Shown: positions 1 through 8,479 of the stretch, piece after piece
Position numbering within the stretch: position 1 is the first letter of the stretch
How the letters are laid out: every line of letters starts with the position of its first letter
Assembly (NCBI RefSeq): GCF_000442255.1
Contig: NZ_KE557273.1
Coordinates: 995,224-1,059,223 of the forward strand
Length of the DNA stretch: 64,000 nucleotides
Source: Salipiger mucosus DSM 16094
GTDB taxonomy: Bacteria > Pseudomonadota > Alphaproteobacteria > Rhodobacterales > Rhodobacteraceae
Reading direction: 5' to 3'
Notes under the pieces: model-generated
Told to the model about the DNA's origin: nothing
What the model saw: the letters and a program-made list of their open reading frames with translations, nothing else
Databases searched by the model: none
Program-made: the position numbers and the translations under genes

Positions 1-268
1 CGAGGACGAGACCTTCGTCTTCGACCACAAGGGCCGGCTGCTCGCGGACCAGTCCAGCGCCAACCTCTGCATCGGCATGATCTGCAAGCTGCAGCCCGCG
101 CTCATGATGGCGCAGGACCGGCTGGCCGAGGGGCTGCACCCCGTGGGCCGCTACGCCCATTTCGACTGCTTCGACACCGGCATCGACCACGGCGGCACCG
201 GCAAGGTCTACGTCGAGATGTCGCTTGTCGACGCGCGCACCGGGCAGGAGGTCCCCAAGCCGGAATGA
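1..268 (+). CDS. 3' end of an unidentified protein (partial, 5' end outside window)
   Basis: An open frame enters from the left edge (first whole codon at position 2) and stops at 266-268, giving the last 88 residues of a longer protein. I do not recognise the family. The fragment contains an NLCIGMICKLQP stretch and ends in a hydrophilic VPKPE tail; no complete domain is visible. Its stop overlaps the ATG of the next gene by 4 bases, so it is almost certainly the preceding gene of the same operon of flavoprotein and oxidoreductase genes, and its function probably belongs to that catabolic pathway (inference). Confidence 0.6.
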   Translation, partial: EDETFVFDHKGRLLADQSSANLCIGMICKLQPALMMAQDRLAEGLHPVGRYAHFDCFDTGIDHGGTGKVYVEMSLVDARTGQEVPKPE

Positions 269-2208
269 GCCGCTACGACCGCGTGATGCAACCCTTCGAC
301 CTGGCCGGCGTCGAGGTCCGCAACCGCATCTTCCTGCCGGCCCACACCACGAATTTCGGCGTCGACTTCCTGCCGACCCGGCGCCACGTCGCCTACCTGC
401 GCGAACGCGCCCGCACCGTGGGCCTCGTCATCGTCGAGCCGCTGCGCGTGCACCGCACCTCGCTGGGCCGCTCCGGCGGACTCTCGGGCTCGGACCGCCG
501 CGCGCTCGACGGGCTGCGCCGCATCGTCGAGGCGATCCGCGAGGAGGGCGCCCGCGCCTTCGTCCAGATCACCCACGCCGGCCGCCACGGCCCCAACGAC
601 ACCCACGGCCTGCCCGCATGGGGCCCCTCGGCGATCCCCTGGGTCGCGGGCGGCGAGATCCCCCATGCCATGACCCGCGCCGAGATGACCGAGGTCCGCG
701 AGGCCTACCTCGAGACGGCGGGCCTTGCCGCCGAGGCGGGCTTCGAGGGCATGGAGGTGCACATCGGCCACGGCCACCTGCTGCACCAGTTCCTCTCGCC
801 CGCCGCCAACGCGCGCGAGGATGACTACGGCGGCTCGCTCGAGAACCGCCTGCGCTTCCCGCTCGAGGTGGTCGAGGCCGTCACCCGCGAGATGCAGGGC
901 ATCATGCCCGTCGGCCTGCGCACCAGCGTCGACGACGTCCAGCCCGGCGCCCTCGGCCCCGAGGAGCAGCGCGAGATCACCGCCCGCGCCGTCAAGGTGC
1001 CGGGCGTGGCCTTCTTCAACGCCTCGGTCGCGGCCTACCAGTGGCCCTCGATCGGCCACCACGTCGCCGACATGGCCCATCCGCCGCATCCCTTCCGCGA
1101 CCTGACCGAGGCCCTGCGCCCGGTCATCGGCAAGCTGCCGCTGCTCACCGCCAACCGCTACCGCACCCTGGCCGAGGCCGAGGACACGCTCGCGCGCGGG
1201 AGCATCGACATGGTCGGCATGAACCGCGCCCACATGGCCGACCCGCAGCTCATCGACAAGGCGCTCGAGGGCCGCGACGACCAGATCCGCCCCTGCGTCG
1301 CGCACAACTTCTGCATCGGGCAGGTGGGGGCGCACCGTCCCATTTCCTGCATGATGAACCCCCGCGTCGGCCGCGAGGACCACTGGTCCGAGCAGCCGCC
1401 CCGCACCATGTCGCCGCGCCGCGTACTTGTGATCGGCGGCGGTCCCTCGGGGCTCGAGGCCGCGCGCCTCGCCGCCCTCGCGGGCCACGAGGTCACGCTC
1501 CGGGAACGCGCCGTGACCCTTGGCGGCGTGCTCAACGTGGCGGGCACAGGCACCGGGCGCAGCGACCTGCACCGCATGCGCGACTGGCTCACCGGCGCGG
1601 TCCGGCGCGCGGGCGTCACCCTGCACACCGGCTCCGAGGTCACGCCCGAGGCCGTCGCAGCGGCACGCCCCGATACGGTCATCCTCGCCTGCGGCGCCGC
1701 CCGCAGCGCCGCGCCCCTCGCGGGGCTTCCGGCGCTGACCGCCGACCGGGCGCTTTCCATGCCGCGCGACTGGGAGGGCAGGCGCGTCGCGATCCGCGAC
1801 GACGAGGGCTCCTGGGCCACGCTTTCCGTGGCCGAGACGCTGGCCGCCGCAGGGGCCACGGTCGAGATCTTCCAGGCCTCGACCACGCCGCTCTGGGCGG
1901 TCTCGCTCTATTCGCGCATGACCGCGCTCGAACGCCTCGCCGCCGCGGGCGTCACCTTCCGCCTCGGCCACGTCCTCACCGGCGGCGCCGACGGCATGCT
2001 CGAGGCCACCATCCCCATGCAGCAGCGCGCGCAGGGCTTCGGCCCCTACGACACCCTCGTGCACGCCGCGCCCGGCCGGGCCGCCACCGCGCTGCAATCC
2101 GCGCTCGAAGAGCGCGGCCTGCATCCCCTCACCATCGGCGACGCCACCGCGCCCCGCACGCTCTTCGAGGCGATGCAGGACGCCAACCGCATCGCCCGCG
2201 TGCTCTAG
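265..2208 (+). CDS. Old-yellow-enzyme/2,4-dienoyl-CoA-reductase-like FMN-FeS-FAD oxidoreductase
   Basis: The 647-residue length and domain order match the TMADH/dienoyl-CoA reductase/N-methylproline demethylase family: an N-terminal FMN TIM barrel (residues 1-335; substrate-side HIGHGHLLHQFLSP and YGGSLENRLRFP near 166-200), a FeS region (344-362) and a C-terminal dinucleotide-binding half starting at GGGPSG (391-396). Such enzymes reduce activated double bonds or demethylate amines. The FeS ligands read C344, H347, C350, C362: the second cysteine of the usual C-x2-C-x2-C-x11/12-C is a histidine. It overlaps the upstream stop by 4 bases and is followed 12 bases later by a GMC oxidoreductase. 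The true substrate is unknown. Confidence 0.85.
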   Translation: MSRYDRVMQPFDLAGVEVRNRIFLPAHTTNFGVDFLPTRRHVAYLRERARTVGLVIVEPLRVHRTSLGRSGGLSGSDRRALDGLRRIVEAIREEGARAFVQITHAGRHGPNDTHGLPAWGPSAIPWVAGGEIPHAMTRAEMTEVREAYLETAGLAAEAGFEGMEVHIGHGHLLHQFLSPAANAREDDYGGSLENRLRFPLEVVEAVTREMQGIMPVGLRTSVDDVQPGALGPEEQREITARAVKVPGVAFFNASVAAYQWPSIGHHVADMAHPPHPFRDLTEALRPVIGKLPLLTANRYRTLAEAEDTLARGSIDMVGMNRAHMADPQLIDKALEGRDDQIRPCVAHNFCIGQVGAHRPISCMMNPRVGREDHWSEQPPRTMSPRRVLVIGGGPSGLEAARLAALAGHEVTLRERAVTLGGVLNVAGTGTGRSDLHRMRDWLTGAVRRAGVTLHTGSEVTPEAVAAARPDTVILACGAARSAAPLAGLPALTADRALSMPRDWEGRRVAIRDDEGSWATLSVAETLAAAGATVEIFQASTTPLWAVSLYSRMTALERLAAAGVTFRLGHVLTGGADGMLEATIPMQQRAQGFGPYDTLVHAAPGRAATALQSALEERGLHPLTIGDATAPRTLFEAMQDANRIARVL

Positions 2209-2220
2209 AAGGACACCGCC

Positions 2221-3849
2221 ATGCCCACCCTCAACGCGGACGTGATCGTGATCGGCTCCGGCTCCGCCGGGGCCACCGCCGCCGGCCGGATCGCCATGCA
2301 GGGCGGCGCCCGCGTCATGGTGATCGAGGCCGGGGGGCGCGACTGGAACCCGCTCCTGCGCGTCCCGCTCATGACCGGCATCCTGCTGCGCAACCGCTAC
2401 GCCAACTGGTTCTACCACACCGAGCCCGAGCCCAACCTCGGCAACCGCCGCATCTTCTGGCCGCGCGGCAAGGTGCTGGGCGGCTCCTCGGCGATCAACG
2501 GCATGGTCTGGACCCGGGGGCTGCCCTCGGACTACGACCACTGGGCGCAGATGGGCCTGCCCGACTGGTCCTGGGACAAGGTCCTGCGCAGCTACCGCGA
2601 GATCGAGGGCCACTGGGCCGGCGAGACCGAGGTGCACGGCGGCTCCGGCCCGCAGCGGCTCTCGACCTACGACGCGATCAACCCGCTCTCGCAGGCCTTC
2701 CTCGACGCGGGCCAGCAGGCCGGCCACGCGCGCACCAGTGATTTCAACGGCCCCGCGCCCGACGGGGTGGGCCGCTACGACTACACCATCTCCGGCGGCC
2801 GCCGGATGAGCGCCGCCAGCGCCTTCCTCGATCCCGCGAAGGAGGGCGGCAACCTGCAGGTGCTGACCGGCGCCCGCGTCCTGCGGATCGTCACCGAGCG
2901 CGGCCGCGCCACCGGCGTCGAGCTGGCCATCGGGCGCCGCCGCGTGACCGTCCACGCGGGCCACGAGATCATCCTCTCGGCGGGCACGGTGAACTCGCCG
3001 CAGATCCTCATGCTCTCGGGCATCGGCCCGGCCGACGCGCTGCGCGGGCACGGCATCGACGTGGTGGCCGACAGCCCCGGCGTCGGGCAGAACCTGCGCG
3101 ACCACCTGCTCGTGCGCGTCGAATACGACTGCACGCAGCCCGTCACGCTGCACAACCTGCTGCGCGCCGACCGCGCCGGCATGGCGCTGCTCGAGGCGCT
3201 GGGGCGCGGCACCGGCCCCGCCGCGCGCTTCCCGCTCGAGGCAGGCGCCTTCCTGCGCAGCGACCCGGCCCTCGACGAGGCCGACCTGCAGGCGCATTTC
3301 CTGCCCGGCCGCTCCACCGCCGCCGTGCGCATGCCCTTCGGCGGCCAGCCCGACCGCGGCCACGGCTTCTTCGCCAACGTCTACCAGATGCGCCCCGACA
3401 GCACCGGCGAGATCGCCCTGCGCTCCGCCGATCCCTTCGACGCGCCCTCCATCCGGCCCAACTACCTCTCGGCCCCGCGCGACCTCGCGGTGCTGCGCTC
3501 GGGCGTCCGCCAGCTGCGCGAGATCTTCGCCCAGCCCGCCTTCGACGCCTTCCGCGGCGCCGAATGCGCCCCCGGGCCCGACCGCCAGACCGACGCCGAG
3601 CTCGACGCATGGATCCGGCAGGTCGCCGACACGGTCTTCCACCCCGTCGGCACATGCCGCATGGGCGCCGATCCGGCCTCGGTCGTCGACGGCCAGCTCC
3701 GCCTGCGCGGGATCGAGGGGCTGCGCGTGGCCGATGCCTCGGTCATGCCGACCATGCCCTCTTGCAACACCGGCGCGCCCTCGCAGATGATCGGCGCCAA
3801 GGCCGCCGACTTCGTCATCGCAGACCTCACGGGAAAGGCCGTCGCATGA
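2221..3849 (+). CDS. GMC-family FAD-dependent oxidoreductase (choline dehydrogenase-like)
   Basis: A 542-residue glucose-methanol-choline oxidoreductase. The ADP-binding motif GSGSAG is at residues 12-17, the GKVLGGSSAING signature follows near 80-90, and the C-terminal active-site pair is present as H474 (in HPVGTCRMG) and N516 (in SCNTGAPSQM). The family oxidises primary or secondary alcohols, passing electrons to oxygen or a carrier. There is no signal peptide, so it is cytoplasmic or membrane-associated. Its stop overlaps the next start (ATGA), so it is translationally coupled to the two CMD-fold genes. The length fits choline dehydrogenase-like members, but the neighbours do not suggest betaine synthesis, so the substrate is left open. 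Confidence 0.88.
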   Translation: MPTLNADVIVIGSGSAGATAAGRIAMQGGARVMVIEAGGRDWNPLLRVPLMTGILLRNRYANWFYHTEPEPNLGNRRIFWPRGKVLGGSSAINGMVWTRGLPSDYDHWAQMGLPDWSWDKVLRSYREIEGHWAGETEVHGGSGPQRLSTYDAINPLSQAFLDAGQQAGHARTSDFNGPAPDGVGRYDYTISGGRRMSAASAFLDPAKEGGNLQVLTGARVLRIVTERGRATGVELAIGRRRVTVHAGHEIILSAGTVNSPQILMLSGIGPADALRGHGIDVVADSPGVGQNLRDHLLVRVEYDCTQPVTLHNLLRADRAGMALLEALGRGTGPAARFPLEAGAFLRSDPALDEADLQAHFLPGRSTAAVRMPFGGQPDRGHGFFANVYQMRPDSTGEIALRSADPFDAPSIRPNYLSAPRDLAVLRSGVRQLREIFAQPAFDAFRGAECAPGPDRQTDAELDAWIRQVADTVFHPVGTCRMGADPASVVDGQLRLRGIEGLRVADASVMPTMPSCNTGAPSQMIGAKAADFVIADLTGKAVA

Positions 3850-4535
3850 ACCTCGAGACTGACCTCGCAGACCTGAAGGCCAAGCGCGGCTACCTGCTGC
3901 CGCACCACGGCCTCCTGGCCATGACCGCGCCCAACCTGCTGGCGGGCTACGACGCGGCCTATACCGCGCTCGCGCTCGAGGACCGCGTGCTCTCGCACCA
4001 CGACCGCGAATTCGTCTGGCTCGCCATCCTGATCGCCGCCGACGAGGCGCATGCCACGCATCACATCGCCAAGTTCCACGCCGCGCACGGCACCCCCGAG
4101 GAACTCGCCGCCGTGCTGCGCCTCACCGCCACCGTCTGCGGCTTCCGCGCCTTCCGCTTCACGCAGGAGCACTGGAAGACGCTGCTCCCCGAGGTCGACG
4201 TGCCCGCCGAATGGCGCCGCGCGGTGACCGCCGCGGGCGAGGGCGCGCCGCCCGACCTCGTCCAGATGGCGGCCTGCACCGTGCAGATCTGCATGGGCGA
4301 CTGGGAGGGCCTGCGCTGGCAGCTGCGCGACGCCTACGCCGCCGGCGTCGACGAGATGGCCCTCTCCGAGGCGCTCTCGCTGACCATGTTCCCGGCCTCG
4401 GTGCCCTATTTCGTCACCACCGCGCAGATCTGGCGCGAGATGATCCGCGCCGGCGAGCTGGACGCGACCGAGCCCTTCCTCACCTGGGCGCATTTCCCGG
4501 GGCAGGGCGGTCACGGGGGCGGCCCCGATGACTGA
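3846..4535 (+). CDS. Carboxymuconolactone decarboxylase-fold protein, first of a tandem pair
   Basis: A 229-residue protein. Two similar helical units are visible (about residues 30-115 and 135-215), each resembling the CMD/AhpD fold (L..HDREFVWLAILIA....THH...FHAAHGT in the first). The redox CxxC of AhpD is absent, which fits a decarboxylase or lactone-type enzyme better than a peroxidase partner. The ATG is chosen because it overlaps the GMC stop as ATGA. The next gene is a clear paralogue that starts 8 bases before this one ends. Substrate unknown; family assignment from pattern recognition only. Confidence 0.65.
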   Translation: MNLETDLADLKAKRGYLLPHHGLLAMTAPNLLAGYDAAYTALALEDRVLSHHDREFVWLAILIAADEAHATHHIAKFHAAHGTPEELAAVLRLTATVCGFRAFRFTQEHWKTLLPEVDVPAEWRRAVTAAGEGAPPDLVQMAACTVQICMGDWEGLRWQLRDAYAAGVDEMALSEALSLTMFPASVPYFVTTAQIWREMIRAGELDATEPFLTWAHFPGQGGHGGGPDD

Positions 4536-5250
4536 CCTGCGCGACCGCCTCGAGGCGCTCATGTCCGCGCGCGGCTTCCTGCTGCCGCACCACGGCGCCA
4601 TGGCGGCGGGCGACCCGGCGCTGCACGAGGCCTATCTCGCCATGTATCGCGCGCTCACCGTCGATGAGCGCGCCCTCTCGCCGCTGGCCCGCGAATGCGC
4701 GTGGCTGACCCTGCTGGTCGTCGCCGAGGAGGCGATCGGCACGCACCACGTCTCGCTCTTCCTCGAACACGGCGGCACCGGCGCGCAGGCCGAGGCGCTG
4801 ATATCCATGGCGGGTTTCGCCACCGGCCACGACGGGCTGCGCATGGCGCAGGGCGCCTGGGCCACGCTCCTGCCGGACCTCGACGCGCAGCGCGCCTACG
4901 ACGACGGGCTCGCCGCGCTCAACGCGGGCCGGATCGACCCGCAGACACTCGAACTCGCCATGCTCTGCGCCCAGGCCGCGCGCGGCGCGCAGGCGTCGGT
5001 GCGCCATCACCTCGCCCGCGCCTACGCGCAGGCGATCCCCGAGCCGCAGATGCTCGAGGCGCTCAGCTACGTCATCTGGCCCGTCGGCGTGAACCGCTTC
5101 GTCGAGGCCTGCGAGACCTGGCACGCCCTCCTGCAATCCGGGGAGGTCACCCCCTCCGAGCCCTTCCGCACCTGGGCCGAGATGCCGGGGCAGGGGGCCT
5201 ACGACGCTTCCGGCACAAGCCGTGTCGGCACCTTCGGAAAACGCAAATGA
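4528..5250 (+). CDS. Carboxymuconolactone decarboxylase-fold protein, second of a tandem pair
   Basis: A 240-residue paralogue of the preceding product. Both begin with a short basic/acidic helix followed by GFLLPHHG or GYLLPHHG, contain an ECAWLTLLVVAEEAIGTHH helix with no CxxC, and end in (F)LTWAHFPGQG or FRTWAEMPGQG. The conserved C-terminal W-x-x-(F/M)-P-G-Q-G suggests a shared ligand site, and the pair may form a hetero-oligomer (inference). It overlaps its upstream partner by 8 bases and the downstream SnoaL-like gene by 4. Confidence 0.65.
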   Translation: MTDLRDRLEALMSARGFLLPHHGAMAAGDPALHEAYLAMYRALTVDERALSPLARECAWLTLLVVAEEAIGTHHVSLFLEHGGTGAQAEALISMAGFATGHDGLRMAQGAWATLLPDLDAQRAYDDGLAALNAGRIDPQTLELAMLCAQAARGAQASVRHHLARAYAQAIPEPQMLEALSYVIWPVGVNRFVEACETWHALLQSGEVTPSEPFRTWAEMPGQGAYDASGTSRVGTFGKRK

Positions 5251-5600
5251 CCCCGCGCACCACCGCACTCGCCTTCCTCGGCCACCTCGCCGAGGGCGCG
5301 CCCGACCGCGCCGCCGCACTGCTCGCCCCCGATGCCGTGATGACCTTCCCCGGCGGCGCCACCTTCCGCGACCTCGCGGAGCTCGCCGCCTGGTCCGCCC
5401 CGCGCTATGCCCGCATCGCCAAGCGGATCGAGCGCGCCGAGGAGAGCGCGGGCGCGGTCTACGTCAGCGGCACGCTCGAAGGCGCATGGCCCGACGGCAC
5501 GCCCTTTTCCGGCATCCGCTTCATCGACCGCTTCGAGGTCGCGGACGGCCTGATCCTGCGGCAGGAGGTCTGGAACGACATGGCCGAACACCGTCCCTGA
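5247..5600 (+). CDS. SnoaL-like / NTF2-fold protein
   Basis: A 117-residue protein with the SnoaL/NTF2-like pattern: an N-terminal helix (ALAFLGHLAEG), LLAPDAVMTFPGGATF, a FRDLAELAAW helix, then alternating strands ending in RFEVADGLILRQEVWNDMAE. The family includes small polyketide cyclases, isomerases and hydratases, and also non-catalytic binding proteins. It is the last gene of the plus-strand unit (ATGA overlap with the previous stop) and ends 16 bases from the convergent stop of the dehydratase small subunit. I infer a role in the same pathway; the reaction is unknown. Confidence 0.7.
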   Translation: MTPRTTALAFLGHLAEGAPDRAAALLAPDAVMTFPGGATFRDLAELAAWSAPRYARIAKRIERAEESAGAVYVSGTLEGAWPDGTPFSGIRFIDRFEVADGLILRQEVWNDMAEHRP

Positions 5601-5616
5601 GGGCCGGTCGCCGCGC

Positions 5617-6216
5617 TCAGGCCGGCCAGGTCCAGGGCTGCGCCCGCTTCCGGGTCTCGGCGAACGCGCCGATCTCGCTGTCGTGCGCGAGCGTCAGGTC
5701 GATGTCGTCCCAGCCGTTCATCAGCTTCTGCCGCCACACGCGGTCCAGCGTGAAGCCGACCGCGCCGCCCGGCGCCGAGATCGTCCCGGCCTCGAGATCC
5801 ACCCGCATCTCGCAGGGGCAGGCCGCCAGCAGCGTCTCGACCGCCTCGGCGTCCAGCTGCGCGGGCAGCAGCCCGTTGTTCACCGCGTTCGACGAGAAGA
5901 TGTCCCCGAAGCTCGGCGCGATCACCACGCGGAAGCCCGCGTCGACCAGCGCATAGACCGCCGCCTCGCGCGACGAGCCCGCCCCGAAGTTGCGCCGCGT
6001 CACGAGGATGCGCGCCGCCTCCGCCCCGGGCGCGTTCAGCGGAAAGTCCGGATCGGGCTGGCCCTCCGCGTCGTGGCGCAGGTCGTGCAGCAGGAAGCCG
6101 CCATAGCCCTCCGAGCGCGGCGTCGACATGAAGCGCGCCGGGATCAGCTGGTCGGTATCCACATTCTCCAGCGGCAGGGCCACGGCGCGGCCCTCCTGAA
6201 CGGTCCATCCCGGCAT
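5617..6216 (-). CDS. Aconitase-family dehydratase small subunit (LeuD/DmdB-like)
   Basis: A 199-residue swivel-domain subunit. Visible family motifs are NVDTDQLIPARFM near the N-terminus, ILVTRRNFGAGSSRE (the substrate-binding GxGSSRE loop) and APSFGDIFSSNAVNNGLLP. With the large subunit encoded directly upstream it would form a heterodimer adding or removing water across the double bond of an unsaturated diacid. The start codon shares one base with the large-subunit stop (TGATG), indicating coupled translation. Canonical LeuCD converts 2- to 3-isopropylmalate, but the GntR-controlled catabolic context favours maleate/citraconate/2,3-dialkylmaleate hydration (inference). Confidence 0.85.
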   Translation of the reverse strand: MPGWTVQEGRAVALPLENVDTDQLIPARFMSTPRSEGYGGFLLHDLRHDAEGQPDPDFPLNAPGAEAARILVTRRNFGAGSSREAAVYALVDAGFRVVIAPSFGDIFSSNAVNNGLLPAQLDAEAVETLLAACPCEMRVDLEAGTISAPGGAVGFTLDRVWRQKLMNGWDDIDLTLAHDSEIGAFAETRKRAQPWTWPA

Positions 6217-7613
6217 CAGCTGCGTCCCTCCAGCAGGGGCCGCGCGTCGGTGATCGTGCCCGTGACGGCGGCGGCGGCGGCCATCGCGGGGCTCATCAGG
6301 TGCGTGCGTGCGCCCTGTCCCTGCCGGCCGCGGAAATTGCGGTTCGTGGTCGAGGCGCAGCGCTTGCCGCTTTCCACCAGGTCGCCGTTCATGCCCACGC
6401 ACATCGAACAGCCCGAGGCGACCCAGTCGAGGCCCGCCTCGGCAAAGATCCGGTCCAGCCCCTCCTGCTCGGCCTGCGCCTTCACCGCCGAGGACCCGGG
6501 CGAGATCATGCCCGGCACCACCGCCCGGCGCCCCTTGAGCACGGCGGCCGCGCTGCGCAGGTCCTCGATCCGGCCGTTTGTGCAGGACCCGATGAAGATC
6601 TGGTCCACCGGCGTGCCCGCCAGCGGCCGCCCCGCGCCCAGCCCCATGTAGTCGAGCGAGGCCGAGATCCGCCGCGCCTCCGCCTCTGTCTCTGCCCGCG
6701 CCGGGTCGGGCAGGGTGGCCGTCACCGGCAGCGCCTCTTCGGGCGAGGTGCCCCATGTCACGATGGGCGCGATCTCCGAGGCATCGAGCACCGCCTCGCG
6801 GTCGTATTCGGCATCCGCGTCCGGCGCGAGCGCCAGGAAGGCCTCGCAGGCGCGCTCCCACAGCGCCCCCTCGGGCGCGAAGGGCCGCCCCGCGATCCAC
6901 TCCAGCGTCACCGCGTCGGGCGGCACCATGCCGCTGCGCGCGCCGCCCTCGATCGAGAGGTTGCACAGCGTCAGCCGTCCCTCGACGCTCAGGTCGCGCA
7001 CCGCGCTGCCGGCATATTCGATCGCATGCCCGCGCGCCCCGTCGGCGCCCAGCGTCGAGATCCAGTTGAGCGCGATGTCCTTGGCGCCCACGCCCGGATG
7101 CAGCGCCCCCTCGACCCGCAGCCGCATGCGTTTGGGCTTCTTCTGCCAGATCGTCTGCGTCGCCAGCACATGCGCCACCTCGGTCGCGCCGATGCCGAAG
7201 GCATAGGCGCCAAGCGCGCCATGCGTCGCGGTGTGGCTGTCGCCGCAGACCACCAGCAGGCCCGGCAGCGTCAGCCCCTGTTCCGGCCCCGCAACGTGCA
7301 CGATCCCCTGCCGCGGGTCCTTCACGCCGAAGAGCTCGATCCCGTGCCGCTCCGCGTTCCCGGTCAGCGTCGCGATCATCCGCGCGATGTCGGCACTGCG
7401 CGGCGCGCCCCGCGTCGGCACGTAGTGATCCGCCACCCCGAAGGTCAGCTCGGGATGCCGCACCCCCATGTCGCGCTCGGCGATCTTGGCGAAGGCATGG
7501 TGCGAGCCCTCGTGCACGAAGTGCCGGTCCACCCAGAGCAGCGAGGTCCCGTCCTCGCGGCGCAGGATCTCGTGGTCGTCCCAGAGCTTGTCGAGCGTCG
7601 TGCGCCCGCTCAT
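6216..7613 (-). CDS. Aconitase-family dehydratase large subunit (LeuC/DmdA-like, 4Fe-4S)
   Basis: At 465 residues it is the normal LeuC length. The three cluster ligands are C344 (IGSCTNGR) and C402/C405 (GCSMCVG), and the SHTATHGALG segment lies near 126-135. The N-terminal segment usually reading EVTSPQAF in leucine-pathway LeuC is EGSHHAF here (35-41), an active-site neighbourhood difference that argues for another substrate. The relatives 2,3-dimethylmalate dehydratase (DmdAB) and maleate hydratase belong to this superfamily. The start overlaps the regulator stop by 4 bases. No leucine-pathway gene (leuA, leuB) lies nearby. Confidence 0.85.
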   Translation of the reverse strand: MSGRTTLDKLWDDHEILRREDGTSLLWVDRHFVHEGSHHAFAKIAERDMGVRHPELTFGVADHYVPTRGAPRSADIARMIATLTGNAERHGIELFGVKDPRQGIVHVAGPEQGLTLPGLLVVCGDSHTATHGALGAYAFGIGATEVAHVLATQTIWQKKPKRMRLRVEGALHPGVGAKDIALNWISTLGADGARGHAIEYAGSAVRDLSVEGRLTLCNLSIEGGARSGMVPPDAVTLEWIAGRPFAPEGALWERACEAFLALAPDADAEYDREAVLDASEIAPIVTWGTSPEEALPVTATLPDPARAETEAEARRISASLDYMGLGAGRPLAGTPVDQIFIGSCTNGRIEDLRSAAAVLKGRRAVVPGMISPGSSAVKAQAEQEGLDRIFAEAGLDWVASGCSMCVGMNGDLVESGKRCASTTNRNFRGRQGQGARTHLMSPAMAAAAAVTGTITDARPLLEGRS

Positions 7614-8416
7614 TGCGCCGCCCGCTGCGCCGCGCCGGTCAGCACCGGCTCCCAGTGGCGGTCGTCGCCGCCGCCCACGCGGTTCAGCGTCAGCTCCAGC
7701 TGGAAGCGGTCCGGCCGGTAGAGCGCCGAGAGATACTCGATCCCCGCGCCGTCGGTGTCGTAGACCACCCGCATGAGCGAGATCAGCGCCGCGCCCACCG
7801 TGGTCTCCAGCGCCTCGGCGGTCTCGGGCGTCGCCAGCACGGCCGAAACGGTCTGCCGCGCGTGGTCGATGTGCACGCCGCGCCGCTCCAGCAGCCGGAA
7901 CAGCGGCGTGCTCGCGAGATCGGCCTCGGAATAGCTCTGCGCGATGCGCTCGGGGACATAGGTGGTGAGGTGCGAAAAGGCCTTGTCGCTGGCAAGGCGC
8001 AGGCGCACCGCGCGCTGCACCCGCTCGCCCGCCTGCAGGTTCAGCGCCTCCGAGACCGGCGGCGGCGGCGCGACATAGGCAAAGGACAGCAGCCGCGCGG
8101 TGGTCTCGTCGGCCATGCGCTGCAGCTGCGGCATCAGCGTCGCGAAATCGGCCTTGAGCTGCACCGGCGTCGAGCTGGGCTGCCTTACAACCGTGCCACT
8201 GCCCGCGCGCCGCTCGACCAGCCCGTCGCCCACCAGCGCATCCAGCGCCCGCCGGATCGTCACGCGCGAGACGCCATGCGTCTCCGCCAGCTTCAGCTCG
8301 CCCGGCAGCGCCTGGCCGGGGGCATGGGTGCCGCCCATGATCTCGTCCCGCAGAAGCAGGTAGATGCGGCGGGCCTTGCCGCCCTCGGGTGCCGTTGCGC
8401 CGTTGTGTACCGTCAT
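7610..8416 (-). CDS. GntR-family transcriptional regulator (HutC/FarR type, UTRA domain)
   Basis: A 268-residue protein with an N-terminal winged helix (SRVTIRRALDALVGDGLVERRAGSGT) and a C-terminal UTRA ligand-binding domain ending in the typical SALYRPDRFQLEL. The start at 8416 is preferred over an in-frame ATG at 8473 because GGAGG lies 9 bases upstream of it. It is the first gene of the regulator-LeuC-LeuD unit and diverges from the hydantoinase operon, so it most likely controls both directions through the inverted repeat at 8526-8543. The effector is probably a pathway intermediate (inference). Confidence 0.9.
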   Translation of the reverse strand: MTVHNGATAPEGGKARRIYLLLRDEIMGGTHAPGQALPGELKLAETHGVSRVTIRRALDALVGDGLVERRAGSGTVVRQPSSTPVQLKADFATLMPQLQRMADETTARLLSFAYVAPPPPVSEALNLQAGERVQRAVRLRLASDKAFSHLTTYVPERIAQSYSEADLASTPLFRLLERRGVHIDHARQTVSAVLATPETAEALETTVGAALISLMRVVYDTDGAGIEYLSALYRPDRFQLELTLNRVGGGDDRHWEPVLTGAAQRAAQ

Positions 8417-8479
8417 GACCACTGCCTCCTCCGAACTGGCGCCCCACCTAGGCGCCCTGACCACATCATGCAACTGTTC

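Noticed and set aside
208..3642. A very long open frame on the minus strand opposite the OYE and GMC genes
   Set aside because: Its translation is repetitive Gly/Ala/Val/Asp/Arg with no domain, as expected for the antisense of high-GC codon-biased genes; the plus-strand genes have full catalytic motifs.
5617..7613. Leucine biosynthesis genes leuC/leuD
   Set aside because: Family is right but the altered EGSHHAF segment, missing leuA/leuB and the GntR/hydantoinase context favour a catabolic hydratase; left without a gene symbol.
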